Source: Planctomycetota bacterium
GTDB taxonomy: Bacteria > Planctomycetota > UBA1135 > UBA2386
Direction: 5' to 3'
Assembly (NCBI GenBank): GCA_025459175.1
Contig: JALORC010000022.1
Location: 1-64,000 of the forward strand
Length of the DNA stretch: 64,000 nucleotides
Part shown: positions 56,763 through 64,000 of the stretch, piece by piece
Numbering within the stretch: the stretch's first letter is position 1
Layout of the letters: each line of letters begins with the position of its first letter
Position numbers and translations under genes: made by a program
The notes under the pieces: model-generated
Seen by the model: only the letters and a program-made list of their open reading frames with translations
Told to the model about the DNA's origin: nothing
Databases searched by the model: none

Positions 56763-57704
56763 ATGACCCCCACCCGCGACCTGCTCGAACGCATCGAACG
56801 CCTGCGCACGATGTTCCTCGCCGAACGGCCGCCCGGCGCGCCGCTGCCCGACTACTGGCGCGATGACCGCGACCTGCAGGCCTACGACGCGGTGCTCGGC
56901 GCCCGGATCGGCTGGAAGTGGGACGCGGCGCTGGCCGAGTGCCACGACCGCGGCCTGCCCCGCGCCGACGATGCGGTCGTGCTCGACTACGGCTGCGGGG
57001 CCGGTATCGCCGCGCGCAAGTTCGCGGCGAAGTTCGGCGCCAAGGAGGTGCTGTGCCACGACCGCTCGGCCCGCGCCCGCGAGTATGCGAGCCGCGCGAT
57101 CCGGATCGCGATGCCGGCGGTTGCCGCGCGCGCGGTGGCCACCGTCTACGACCAACGCCCCGATGTGCTGCTGGTCAGCCACGTGCTCGGTGAACTCGAC
57201 GCCGCGGGCTTGCAGCAGCTCGAGCTGCTGGCGCTGCGCAGTCGCTGCGTGCTCGTCGTCGAGCCGGGCAACCAACCGGTCTCACGCGCGCTGTCGGCGC
57301 TGCGCGATCGCCTGCTGCCGCAGTTCGACGCGATCGCACCGTGCCCGCACCAGGCGGCCTGCCCGGTGCTGCGCGGCACCGGCGACTGGTGCCACTTCTT
57401 CGCCGCGCCGCCGCCGCAGGCGTTCACCGATGGCGACTGGGTGCGCACGACGAAGGCGCTCGGCATCGACGCGCGGGCGCTGCCGTACTCGTTCCTGTGC
57501 CTGGTCAAGAAGGACGCCGCCGCGCTGCCCTCTGCGCCGCGCCGACCGCGGCTGCTCGGCCGGCCGACGCTGCATCCGCACACGGCCACGGTGCAGGTCT
57601 GCGAAGCGGACGGGCTGCGCTCGGTCGAGCTGCAGAAGCGGCGCGATCCGGCGCTGTGGAAGGCGCTGAAGAAGGAACCCGAGACGGTGCGCGATCTGCC
57701 GTGA
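56763..57704 (+). CDS. Rsm22-like methyltransferase, 313 aa
   Basis: Class I SAM-dependent methyltransferase: VVLDYGCGAGIAARKFAAKF is the SAM motif I, with LCHDRSARAREYA and DVLLVSHVLGELDAAGLQQL following. The C-terminal part carries the Rsm22 hallmark of clustered cysteines, CPHQAACPVLRGTGDWCHFF, which may bind a metal or Fe-S cluster. Rsm22-type proteins are best known from mitochondrial small-subunit assembly; bacterial relatives are uncharacterised, and an rRNA substrate is inferred only from the family. Confidence 0.82.
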   Translation: MTPTRDLLERIERLRTMFLAERPPGAPLPDYWRDDRDLQAYDAVLGARIGWKWDAALAECHDRGLPRADDAVVLDYGCGAGIAARKFAAKFGAKEVLCHDRSARAREYASRAIRIAMPAVAARAVATVYDQRPDVLLVSHVLGELDAAGLQQLELLALRSRCVLVVEPGNQPVSRALSALRDRLLPQFDAIAPCPHQAACPVLRGTGDWCHFFAAPPPQAFTDGDWVRTTKALGIDARALPYSFLCLVKKDAAALPSAPRRPRLLGRPTLHPHTATVQVCEADGLRSVELQKRRDPALWKALKKEPETVRDLP

Positions 57705-57729
57705 GCGACGGCTCGCGCGGCGCGCTACG

Positions 57730-58782
57730 TCAGCGCGACCAGCGGTCCTTCCGGCGCAGGAACCAGCGTTCGAAGGTGCGGAACGAGACCTCGGCCATCG
57801 CCCAGGTGACCAGCAACGTGGCCAGGAACCCGAGCTCGGGCGTCCACCAGGCAACGCCATGCGTCAGCTTGCCGACCACGTGCAGCCCGATGTGGTGCAG
57901 CAGGTAGATGCCGTAGCTGACGACACCGACGCGCGCCAGCGGCCGCCATCGGAGCAGCGCGCGCAGGCCGTTGTCCTCGCGCACGACGCATGCAGCCACC
58001 AGCAGCATGAACAGCACGTGCAGAACGAGCCGCGGCCAGCCGGAGATGTCGGCGCGCGGCACGCTGAGCGCCGCGAGCACCAGCACCGCGACCGCCGGCG
58101 CCGCGAAGCGATGGCCGACCAGGTCCACCAGCCGCGCGAACCCGGTCGGTGTGTGCAGCGCGTGCGCCAGCGCGACGCCGAGCAGGATCGGCACGAACGT
58201 CGTCTCGGCGAGCATCGGCGGCAGCCCGGGCCACCAGCCGAGATGGGCATGGCCGCAGACCAGCCCGATCGACCCCGCGAGCAGCGCGCCGAGCAACCAC
58301 CGCGCCGCGCGCTCCCAACGCCGTTCGACCAGCGGCCACAGCAGGTAGAACTGTTCCTCGGCCGCCAGCGACCAGGTGATGGCGAGCAGGCTCTGCATCG
58401 GCACCCAGTTCGCCACGTAGGCCAGCGCGTAGGGCACGTCATGCCGGATGCCCGCGGCGGTGACGCCGCCGCTCAGCGCCGAGCCGGCCCACAGCAGCAG
58501 GATCACCAGGTAGTTGAGCGGCACGATGCGCAGCAGCCGCCGCACGTAGAACGCCCCGAGATCGATGTGGCCGCGGCGATCGCGTTCGCGCCGCAGCAGC
58601 GTGACGATCAGGAAGCCGGAGATCACGAAGAACAGGTCGACCCCGAGGAAGCCGCGCGCGGTCGCGGCCCAGGCCCGCGGTGGGCACGCGTGGTGCCAGA
58701 GCACCATCGCGATCGCGATGGCGCGCAGACCGTCGAGGCAGGCGAACGTCCTGGTGGCGAGGTAGGTGCCGTGGCCGGGCAT
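57730..58782 (-). CDS. Acyltransferase 3 family membrane protein, 350 aa
   Basis: About ten membrane helices. Family motifs are LDGLRAIAIAMVLWHHACP with an active-site-type histidine, GFLGVDLFFVISGFLIVTLL, FYVRRLLRIVPLNYLVILLL and SLAAEEQFYLLWPL. These match OafA/NolL-type O-acetyltransferases that modify surface sugars; the acceptor is unknown. ATG 58782. Divergent from the 508-residue unknown. The two have their own -10 boxes. Confidence 0.88.
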   Translation of the reverse strand: MPGHGTYLATRTFACLDGLRAIAIAMVLWHHACPPRAWAATARGFLGVDLFFVISGFLIVTLLRRERDRRGHIDLGAFYVRRLLRIVPLNYLVILLLWAGSALSGGVTAAGIRHDVPYALAYVANWVPMQSLLAITWSLAAEEQFYLLWPLVERRWERAARWLLGALLAGSIGLVCGHAHLGWWPGLPPMLAETTFVPILLGVALAHALHTPTGFARLVDLVGHRFAAPAVAVLVLAALSVPRADISGWPRLVLHVLFMLLVAACVVREDNGLRALLRWRPLARVGVVSYGIYLLHHIGLHVVGKLTHGVAWWTPELGFLATLLVTWAMAEVSFRTFERWFLRRKDRWSR

Positions 58783-58822
58783 GGAGGGCGGTCCATCCCG
58801 GCGCGGCCGGGCTGGAGCAGCG

Positions 58823-58828
58823 AACGTA
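58823..58828 (-). promoter_or_regulatory. Putative -10 box (TACGTT) of the acyltransferase gene
   Basis: TACGTT in GCTACGTTCG on the minus strand, 40 nt before ATG 58782. Confidence 0.35.
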
Positions 58829-58852
58829 GCGCCTCGGCCACCCTGGTGCGGG

Positions 58853-58858
58853 TATCCT
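58853..58858 (+). promoter_or_regulatory. Putative -10 box (TATCCT) of the 508-aa protein gene
   Basis: TATCCT, 26 nt before ATG 58885, 24 nt from the oppositely oriented acyltransferase box. Confidence 0.35.
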
Positions 58859-58884
58859 CCGGCCCACCACCTGCCGATCTCGCC

Positions 58885-60411
58885 ATGCCGACGCCGACGC
58901 TGCTCCGCGCCCCGTTCCGTCTCGCCGATGACCTGTTGCTGCCCTGGCAACCGCACCGGATCCGCATCCTCGTGATCGCCGACGGCCCGTTGAACTTCGA
59001 GCCATCGCTCGACTTCGGCCTCGCCCAGTTCCTCGACACGCTGCGCGACAGCCGCTTCTACGGGCAACCGCCGGAGGTGCGGGTCGGCCACCGCCAGCTG
59101 CCGACCCAGGACTTCCCGCAGTTCCGCTTCCGCAACGACCTGACGGCCGACACCTGCGACGTGCTGTTCCTGTTCGGCTTCGATCCGGGCGAGGACATCG
59201 AGCCAGCGGACCAGCAGGCGATCGCCTGGTTCATGCAGGCCGGCGGCGGCGTGTTCGCGACCGGCGACCACGGCGAACTCGGCGCCGCGATGGGCGCGTC
59301 GCTGCCGCGCGTGCGCAGCATGCGCCGGTGGCGCCCCGGGGTGCCGATGACGAGCCCACTGCGCCACACCACCAACCTGCCCGGCGACGACGGCGTCTAC
59401 CAGTTCGAGGACCAGTCCGACCACGTGCCGCAGCGCAGCTATCCGCGCTACTACGCGCGGCCGGGCACTCCCACCGTATCTGCTCCGCATCTGCTGCTGC
59501 AGGCGCCGACGCCGAACGGCCGCTACCTGCCGATCGAGTACCAGCCCGACCACCCGCACGAGGGCGAGTGCATCGAGCCGCGCATCCTGACCGAGAAACT
59601 GCTGCCAGGCAGCACCGCCGACGAGTTCCCGCTCGCCCCCGGCGGCACCCGACCGGCCCCGCAGATCATCGCCTTCACGGTCAGCTACGGCGGCGCGTTC
59701 CCGCCCAACAAGCAGGCGATCCTCGAACCGCGCCTGTTCGGCAGCATCTGCGCCTACGACGGCCGGCAGGCCGGGGTCGGCCGCGTCGTCACCGACGCCA
59801 CCTGGCACCACTTCGTCAACATCAACATCGACGGCACCGGCACCGATCGCACCGGCCTGCGCAATGCGTCGGGCCAGGACCTGCCGGAGCTGACGCTGAT
59901 CCGGCAGTACTGGCGCAACCTGGTCAGCTGGCTCGCGCCGGTGCGGCTGGGTCGCGCGCTGGCGCCGGTCGCGCACGTGCTGCAGGCCGCGCGCCTCGGC
60001 GAAGAACTGCTGCCGCACTTCGAACGGGAGCTGGCGACCGCCGAAGGCCGCGAACGGGCCGGCTTCGAGATCGAGGCGGCGCTCACCGCGGAACTGTCGC
60101 CGGTCGAACTCGAGTCGACGCTGACCACCCTGGTCGACGGCGTGTTCGGCAAGGCGGCGAGGAACCGCAGCGAGATGCTCGGGCGCGACCTGTGCAACTG
60201 CGCGCTGGCCGCGGCGGGCGCGCTGCTGGCCGCACCGCTGCGGGCGCCGGGGCGGGCGAAGGCGCTCGAAGCGGCCGGTTTCCCGCACGCGGCCGAGGCG
60301 CAGCTGGCCGCGCTAGGCAGCACCGCGCTGCGGGAGTTGGTCACCCGCACCAACGCCCGCATCGAGAACACGCAGCGCGAGATCGAGCAGCTGCGCCGCT
60401 CGCTGAACTAG
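58885..60411 (+). CDS. Hypothetical protein with a possible ThuA/GATase-like N-terminal domain, 508 aa
   Basis: No signal peptide or membrane segment. Residues 20-130 alternate strands and helices: RIRILVIADGPLNFEPSLDF, CDVLFLFGFDPGEDIEPADQ, then QAIAWFMQAGGGVFATGDHG. A GGGVFATGDHGELGA loop of this kind occurs in ThuA-like and class I glutamine amidotransferase-fold proteins, but no catalytic Cys is present. The middle has a conserved-looking SMRRWRPGVPMTSPLRHTTN. The C-terminal 150 residues are helical, ending in a short coiled coil (ELVTRTNARIENTQREIEQL). No known family was recognised. The stop shares bases CTAG with the stop of the convergent SMP-30 gene. Confidence 0.7.
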   Translation: MPTPTLLRAPFRLADDLLLPWQPHRIRILVIADGPLNFEPSLDFGLAQFLDTLRDSRFYGQPPEVRVGHRQLPTQDFPQFRFRNDLTADTCDVLFLFGFDPGEDIEPADQQAIAWFMQAGGGVFATGDHGELGAAMGASLPRVRSMRRWRPGVPMTSPLRHTTNLPGDDGVYQFEDQSDHVPQRSYPRYYARPGTPTVSAPHLLLQAPTPNGRYLPIEYQPDHPHEGECIEPRILTEKLLPGSTADEFPLAPGGTRPAPQIIAFTVSYGGAFPPNKQAILEPRLFGSICAYDGRQAGVGRVVTDATWHHFVNINIDGTGTDRTGLRNASGQDLPELTLIRQYWRNLVSWLAPVRLGRALAPVAHVLQAARLGEELLPHFERELATAEGRERAGFEIEAALTAELSPVELESTLTTLVDGVFGKAARNRSEMLGRDLCNCALAAAGALLAAPLRAPGRAKALEAAGFPHAAEAQLAALGSTALRELVTRTNARIENTQREIEQLRRSLN

Positions 60412-61400
60412 CGACCGCCGCCGGGCTGGCCGTCGCTCGGCGTCGCCGATCCGGACGGCGCCGCCGGTGGCCACACCGGCATCGGCGCTCCGGTCGTCTG
60501 CAGCGGGATCGCATACAGCGACGTGCGCGCGGTGACGAACAGCGTGCGACCGTCGGCACCGCCGAACGCGCAGTTCGCCGGTTGTTCCGGCAGCGCGATC
60601 GTCACCAGGTGCACACCATCGGCGCCGTAGCCGCGGATGCCGTCGCGCGCGGTGGTCCACAGGTTGCCCGCCACATCGCAGCGCATGCCGTCGGCGCCGC
60701 CGTCGAGCCAGAACGCCGCCGCGCCGAGTTCGCCGGTCGCGGTCACCGGGAACGCGCCGACCCGCTGGCCCTTGCCGCTGTCGGCGACGTAGAGCCGCTG
60801 GTGGTCCGGCGCGAAGCACAGCCCGTTCGGCTGGTCGAACTCGCGCTGCACGATGCGCAGCTCCTGGCTGGCCGGGTCGAAGCGATAGACGAAGTTGCCG
60901 TCCTGCTCGCGCGGCTGCTTGCCGAGGCCGTAGGCCGGGTCGGTGAACCACAGCGTGCCGTCGGCGCGCACGACGACATCGTTCGGCGAGTTCAGCCGCT
61001 TGCCGCCGTGCCGGTCGACGAGCACCGTGAACTTGCCCTCGCCGTCGTGCCGCACCACGTTGCGCGCCTCGTGCTGGCAGCTCAGCAGGTGACCGTCGCG
61101 ATCGAGGGTGTTGCCGTTGGCGGCCGCACTCGGCTGCCAGACGGTGACACCCCAGGCCTTGCCCCCCTCGCCGGCCTGCCAGCGCAGCCACTGTCTGGCC
61201 GGGATGTCGGAGAACACCAAGGCCTGCTCGGCCGGCAGCCACACCGGCCCTTCGACGAACTGCATGCCGGTGGCCAGCCGTTCGGGCTTCGTCGCGGCGG
61301 CGACCAGCGCCTTGCCGCGCTCGTGATGGAACGTGATCTGCGCCGGCGAGGTGGCGGCGAACGGGATGGCGAACGACAGCGCGAGCAGCGATCGATGCAT
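60408..61400 (-). CDS. SMP-30/gluconolactonase-like secreted protein, 330 aa
   Basis: Signal peptide MHRSLLALSFAIPFAATSPAQ from ATG 61400. Propeller with the family's metal site motifs: FVEGPVWLPAEQALVFSDIP with an early Glu ligand, ANGNTLDRDGHLLSCQHEAR, NSPNDVVVRADGTLWFTDPA with the Asn ligand, FDQPNGLCFAPDHQRLYVAD with a catalytic Asn/Asp site, and GGADGMRCDVAGNLWTTA. Members hydrolyse gluconolactone or related sugar lactones. It overlaps the preceding convergent gene by 4 nt, both ending in the same palindromic CTAG. Confidence 0.88.
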   Translation of the reverse strand: MHRSLLALSFAIPFAATSPAQITFHHERGKALVAAATKPERLATGMQFVEGPVWLPAEQALVFSDIPARQWLRWQAGEGGKAWGVTVWQPSAAANGNTLDRDGHLLSCQHEARNVVRHDGEGKFTVLVDRHGGKRLNSPNDVVVRADGTLWFTDPAYGLGKQPREQDGNFVYRFDPASQELRIVQREFDQPNGLCFAPDHQRLYVADSGKGQRVGAFPVTATGELGAAAFWLDGGADGMRCDVAGNLWTTARDGIRGYGADGVHLVTIALPEQPANCAFGGADGRTLFVTARTSLYAIPLQTTGAPMPVWPPAAPSGSATPSDGQPGGGR

Positions 61401-61440
61401 CGCCGCAGTGTCGCCGCGCGACCGCGGTGGCGCGAGCGCT

Positions 61441-61466
61441 TGCCGGCGTCCGGCCGCCCGCCGGCA
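61441..61466. repeat. Inverted repeat upstream of a REP-associated transposase
   Basis: TGCCGGC (61441-61447) and GCCGGCA (61460-61466) form a 7-bp stem with a 12-nt loop, about 100 nt before the transposase start. REP-associated transposases usually lie beside such palindromes. Only one copy is visible here. Confidence 0.35.
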
Positions 61467-61562
61467 GGTCGGTCGGTTCCCGCGTCGCAACGGTGGCTTG
61501 GCCCCGGCAACGAGACTCCTGCTTGCAACCAAGCCCTGATTGTATATATCTGCTCAATCTAT

Positions 61563-62288
61563 ATGGCGACGACACGCAAGCACAGGACCGGCAAGCCCGC
61601 CGCCCCACTGTTGCCGTTCCGTCCCGGCCGCGGCGGTGCCCGTCCCGGTGCGGGTCGCAAGCCGAAGATCCCCGGTCAACCGGGCGTCGAGCACCGCCAG
61701 CGGGCGCCACTTGCACAGCGTTTCCCGGTCCACGTCACGCTCAAGCTGCGCAGCGGACTACCTCGCCTGCGCAGCAAGCCCGCCTACGAAGCGCTGCGCG
61801 CAGCCTTCGCGGCCGGCTGCGCACGCAACCTCAGCGGCGTGTTCCGCCTGTGCCACTACGCGGTGCTCAACGACCACCTGCACCTGATCTGCGAGGCCGA
61901 GGGCCGGCAAGCGCTGAGCCGCGGCCTGCAGGGCCTGCTGATCCGCATCGCGAAGGCGCTCAACAAGCTGTGGTCACGCCGCGGCAGCGTGTTCGCCGAT
62001 CGCTACCACGACCACATCCTGAAATCGCCGCGCGAGGTCCGCAACGCGCTGCGCTACCTGTTCGGCAACGCAAGAAAGCACGCGGGCGAAGGCCGCGAGG
62101 TCAGCGTGCCGCAGGCGATCGACACGTTCACGTCGGCGCCGTGGTTCGCAGGCTTCCGCGAGCGCATCACGGTGAAGGGCATCGAGGCCATCGTGCGGCC
62201 GGTGACCGACGCCCGGACCTGGCTGCTCACCGAAGGTTGGTTGCGGCACGGGCGACTCAGTGTGCACGAGGTGCCAGCCACCGCGTGA
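61563..62288 (+). mobile_element. REP-associated tyrosine transposase (RAYT, IS200-like Y1), 241 aa
   Basis: Y1 HUH-type nuclease. The two histidines of the metal site are in YAVLNDHLHLI (H105, H107), and the catalytic tyrosine is likely Y165 in NALRYLFGNARKH. GSVFADRYHDHILKSPREV is the conserved stretch between them. A basic, Gly/Pro-rich N terminus (about 45 residues) precedes the fold. Upstream bases 61541-61562 are strikingly AT-rich (TTGTATATATCTGC), unlike the surrounding 70% GC, and would serve as a promoter. RAYTs are domesticated elements that handle REP palindromes; whether this one is active cannot be told. Confidence 0.85.
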
Positions 62289-62296
62289 CGCCGCCG

Positions 62297-63472
62297 TCAC
62301 ACCTTCCAGATGATGTCGCGGCGATAGAGCTGCGCCAGCACCGCGTACCACATCAAGACCCAGCACACGCCGAACGCCAGCGACGCCAGCTTCGGGTCGC
62401 CGATCGGTTCGAGCAGGCAGGTGCGGAAGAACCAGTCCTGCACGGTCACCTGCTTGCCGCCGACGTCGACCTTCCACAACGACCCGACCACACGACCGAG
62501 CAGGCCGCTGCCGAGGAACACCAGCAGCGCGTTGGCGCCGTAGACCTGCAGCGGCCGCGCGAAGCGCGCCCACGGCCGGTGTTCGAACGCCCACACGCAC
62601 AGACCGAGCCCGCTGGCGGCGATGCCGGCGGTCCACAGCGCGTAGCTGCTGGTCCAAAGCGGCTTGTTCAGCGGCAGGAACCAGCTCCAGCACGCGCCCG
62701 CCAGCATCCACAGGGCGCCGAACCGTAGCAGCGTGCCACAGCGCGCCAGCGGCTCGCCGCCGGCGCGCAGCACGCGGCCGCATTCGACGCCGAACAACGC
62801 CGTCGCCAGCGCCGGGATCGTGCTGAGCAGACCCTCGGGGTCGTACTGCCCGACCTTCCAGATGTGGCTGCCGAACACCGCGCGGTCGACGACGCCCTGC
62901 AGAGTGCCCAGCGGCTGGTCGAGATCCGGCCACGCCCCACCGGGCAACGGCACCAGCGTGATCAGGGCCCAGTAGCCGAACAGGCACGACCACAGCACCG
63001 TGCGCTGCACGCGCACCGAGGTGAACAGGAACAGCAGCGCGGCGAGGCCGTAGCAGACGCCGATGCGCTGCAGCACGCCGGGGAACCGCGTGCGCCACAG
63101 CGGCGCGAACAGGTCCTTGCCGGCCTCGAAAGTGACCAGCGGGAACGCCGACAGCAGCATGCCGAGCAGCACCAGCCACAGCACCCGCTTGCCGATCGCC
63201 GCGACCAGCGGGCCGCGCGGCGTGCCGAGTTCGAGCTTCTTGCCCAGCGCCGGCACGATCGCCACGCCGGCGCAGAACAGGAAGGTCGGGAACACCAGAT
63301 CGGTCGGCGTGCAGCCGTGCCACTCGGCGTGGCGCAGCGGGTCGTACTGGTAGGCCGCCCCCCAGCGCGCCGGGTTGTTGACGAGGATCATCAACAGCAT
63401 CGACAGCCCGCGCAGCGCATCGAGGCCGAGCCAGCGCACGGGTGCCGGCGCCACCGCCGTGCCGCCACTCAT
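62297..63472 (-). CDS. HGSNAT/DUF5009-like inner-membrane protein, 391 aa
   Basis: About ten membrane helices with the COG4299-type features: WLGLDALRGLSMLLMILVNN, the H-W-G-T-D-FP region HAEWHGCTPTDLVFPTFLFC, then VLQRIGVCYGLAALLFLF and VYGANALLVFLGSGLLGRV. Relatives include human heparan-alpha-glucosaminide N-acetyltransferase, and bacterial members lie in amino-sugar clusters (NagX). ATG 63472 overlaps the murQ stop (ATGA). The pairing suggests a role in taking up or modifying MurNAc or GlcNAc. A MurNAc transporter gene next to murQ has been described in Tannerella; I cannot verify here that it is the same family. Confidence 0.85.
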   Translation of the reverse strand: MSGGTAVAPAPVRWLGLDALRGLSMLLMILVNNPARWGAAYQYDPLRHAEWHGCTPTDLVFPTFLFCAGVAIVPALGKKLELGTPRGPLVAAIGKRVLWLVLLGMLLSAFPLVTFEAGKDLFAPLWRTRFPGVLQRIGVCYGLAALLFLFTSVRVQRTVLWSCLFGYWALITLVPLPGGAWPDLDQPLGTLQGVVDRAVFGSHIWKVGQYDPEGLLSTIPALATALFGVECGRVLRAGGEPLARCGTLLRFGALWMLAGACWSWFLPLNKPLWTSSYALWTAGIAASGLGLCVWAFEHRPWARFARPLQVYGANALLVFLGSGLLGRVVGSLWKVDVGGKQVTVQDWFFRTCLLEPIGDPKLASLAFGVCWVLMWYAVLAQLYRRDIIWKV

Positions 63473-64000
63473 TCGCCGAGCGCCTGCCGCACGCTGCCGT
63501 CGTGGGTGAACAGCAGCGTGCGCGCGACCTGCGGCTCGACGTGCTTCTTGGCGGCGATGATGGCGACCTTGACCTCACCCTCGCACCGAGCGAGCACCGC
63601 CTCGGCGGCGCCGAGTTCGCAGCCGGCGGCCTCGGCGACGATGCGCACGCTGCGCGCCTTCAGCTTCGCGTTGGTCGCCTGCAGGTCGACCATCAGGTTG
63701 CCGTAGACCTTGTGCAGCCGCACGAACGCGCCGGTGCTGAGCATGTTCAGCACCAGCTTGGTCGCGGTGCCGGCCTTCAGCCGCGTACTGCCGGTCAACA
63801 CCTCCGGGCCCGGCACCACCTCGATCGGCAGCTCGGCAGCGGCGGCGACCGGGCTGCCGGCGTTGCACACCACCGCGACGGTCAACGCGCCGACCTGCTT
63901 GCCGTAGGCGAGCGCGCCCAGCACGTACGGCGTGCGCCCGCTGGCGGCGATGCCGACCACGATGTCCTTCGGGCCGAGCCCGAGCGCGCGCAGGTCGGCG
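63469..64000 (-). CDS. murQ: N-acetylmuramic acid 6-phosphate etherase, C-terminal part (176 codons visible)
   Basis: Cut by the right edge. Visible motifs are ADLRALGLGPKDIVVGIAAS followed by GRTPYVLGALAYGKQVGALT, CNAGSPVAAAAELPIEV, GSTRLKAGTATKLVLNMLST with GAFVRLHKVYGNLMVDLQ. These are the SIS-domain sugar-phosphate site and the MurQ C terminus. The enzyme cleaves MurNAc 6-phosphate into GlcNAc 6-phosphate and D-lactate during wall recycling. Downstream it overlaps the HGSNAT-like gene; the product could pass to NagA/NagB (nagB at 55867-56613). Confidence 0.95.
   Translation of the reverse strand, partial: ADLRALGLGPKDIVVGIAASGRTPYVLGALAYGKQVGALTVAVVCNAGSPVAAAAELPIEVVPGPEVLTGSTRLKAGTATKLVLNMLSTGAFVRLHKVYGNLMVDLQATNAKLKARSVRIVAEAAGCELGAAEAVLARCEGEVKVAIIAAKKHVEPQVARTLLFTHDGSVRQALGE

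Overview
The window is about 70% G+C and densely coded on both strands. Lipoproteins with lipobox cysteines, a multiheme c-type cytochrome, a peptidoglycan-recycling set (GH3/NagZ, NagB, MurQ) and many secreted proteins with Ig-like, HEAT and pre-peptidase domains point to a Gram-negative-type, high-GC environmental bacterium. I favour Planctomycetota, with Myxococcota as the alternative; this is inference from gene content, not a phylogenetic result.

Layout. 1-1645: a lower-GC, poorly coding stretch with an edge-truncated secreted protein and a winged-helix-like protein. 1646-11135: a CPBP protease, then a same-strand run of an NtrC-type regulator (broken by a small deletion), a phosphatase/haem-motif lipoprotein, a three-gene Fe(III)-type ABC importer, a pentahaem cytochrome and a HEAT lipoprotein. 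11165-16537 (minus): class I fumarase, serine hydrolase, DUF2314 protein and a membrane-anchored Ig-like protein. 16625-24886 (plus): 2-hydroxyacid dehydrogenase and glycerate 2-kinase (a likely hydroxypyruvate/glycerate route), a large Ig-like lipoprotein with a metzincin-like tail, a HEAT-like protein and an odd protein that seems to combine alphaCTD-like and sigma-like modules. 24831-34166 (minus): PAP2 protein, pre-peptidase-domain protein, and the prkA-yeaH-spoVR stress set with two extra genes inserted between yeaH and spoVR. 34321-36509: tandem glutaminyl-cyclase-like M28 proteins. 36771-46884: response regulator, envelope proteins, a propeller/solute-binding fusion, a hydrolase, a polytopic membrane protein and a transglutaminase-esterase fusion. 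47023-52098 (plus): cheR, ribH, nusB, ftsY and an O-antigen-ligase-like protein. 52114-56613 (minus): nagB, NagZ/beta-lactamase fusion and an SGNH hydrolase. 56763-64000: Rsm22-like methyltransferase, acyltransferase, a 508-residue unknown, an SMP-30 protein, a REP-associated transposase, an HGSNAT-like membrane protein and murQ, which runs off the right edge.

A recurring theme is a TAnnnT -10 element 6-8 nt from the start codon (genes starting at 277, 16625, 25760, 34321, 41555, 47931 and 55829). This suggests leaderless transcription is common in this organism. No rRNA, tRNA, CRISPR array or prophage was seen.
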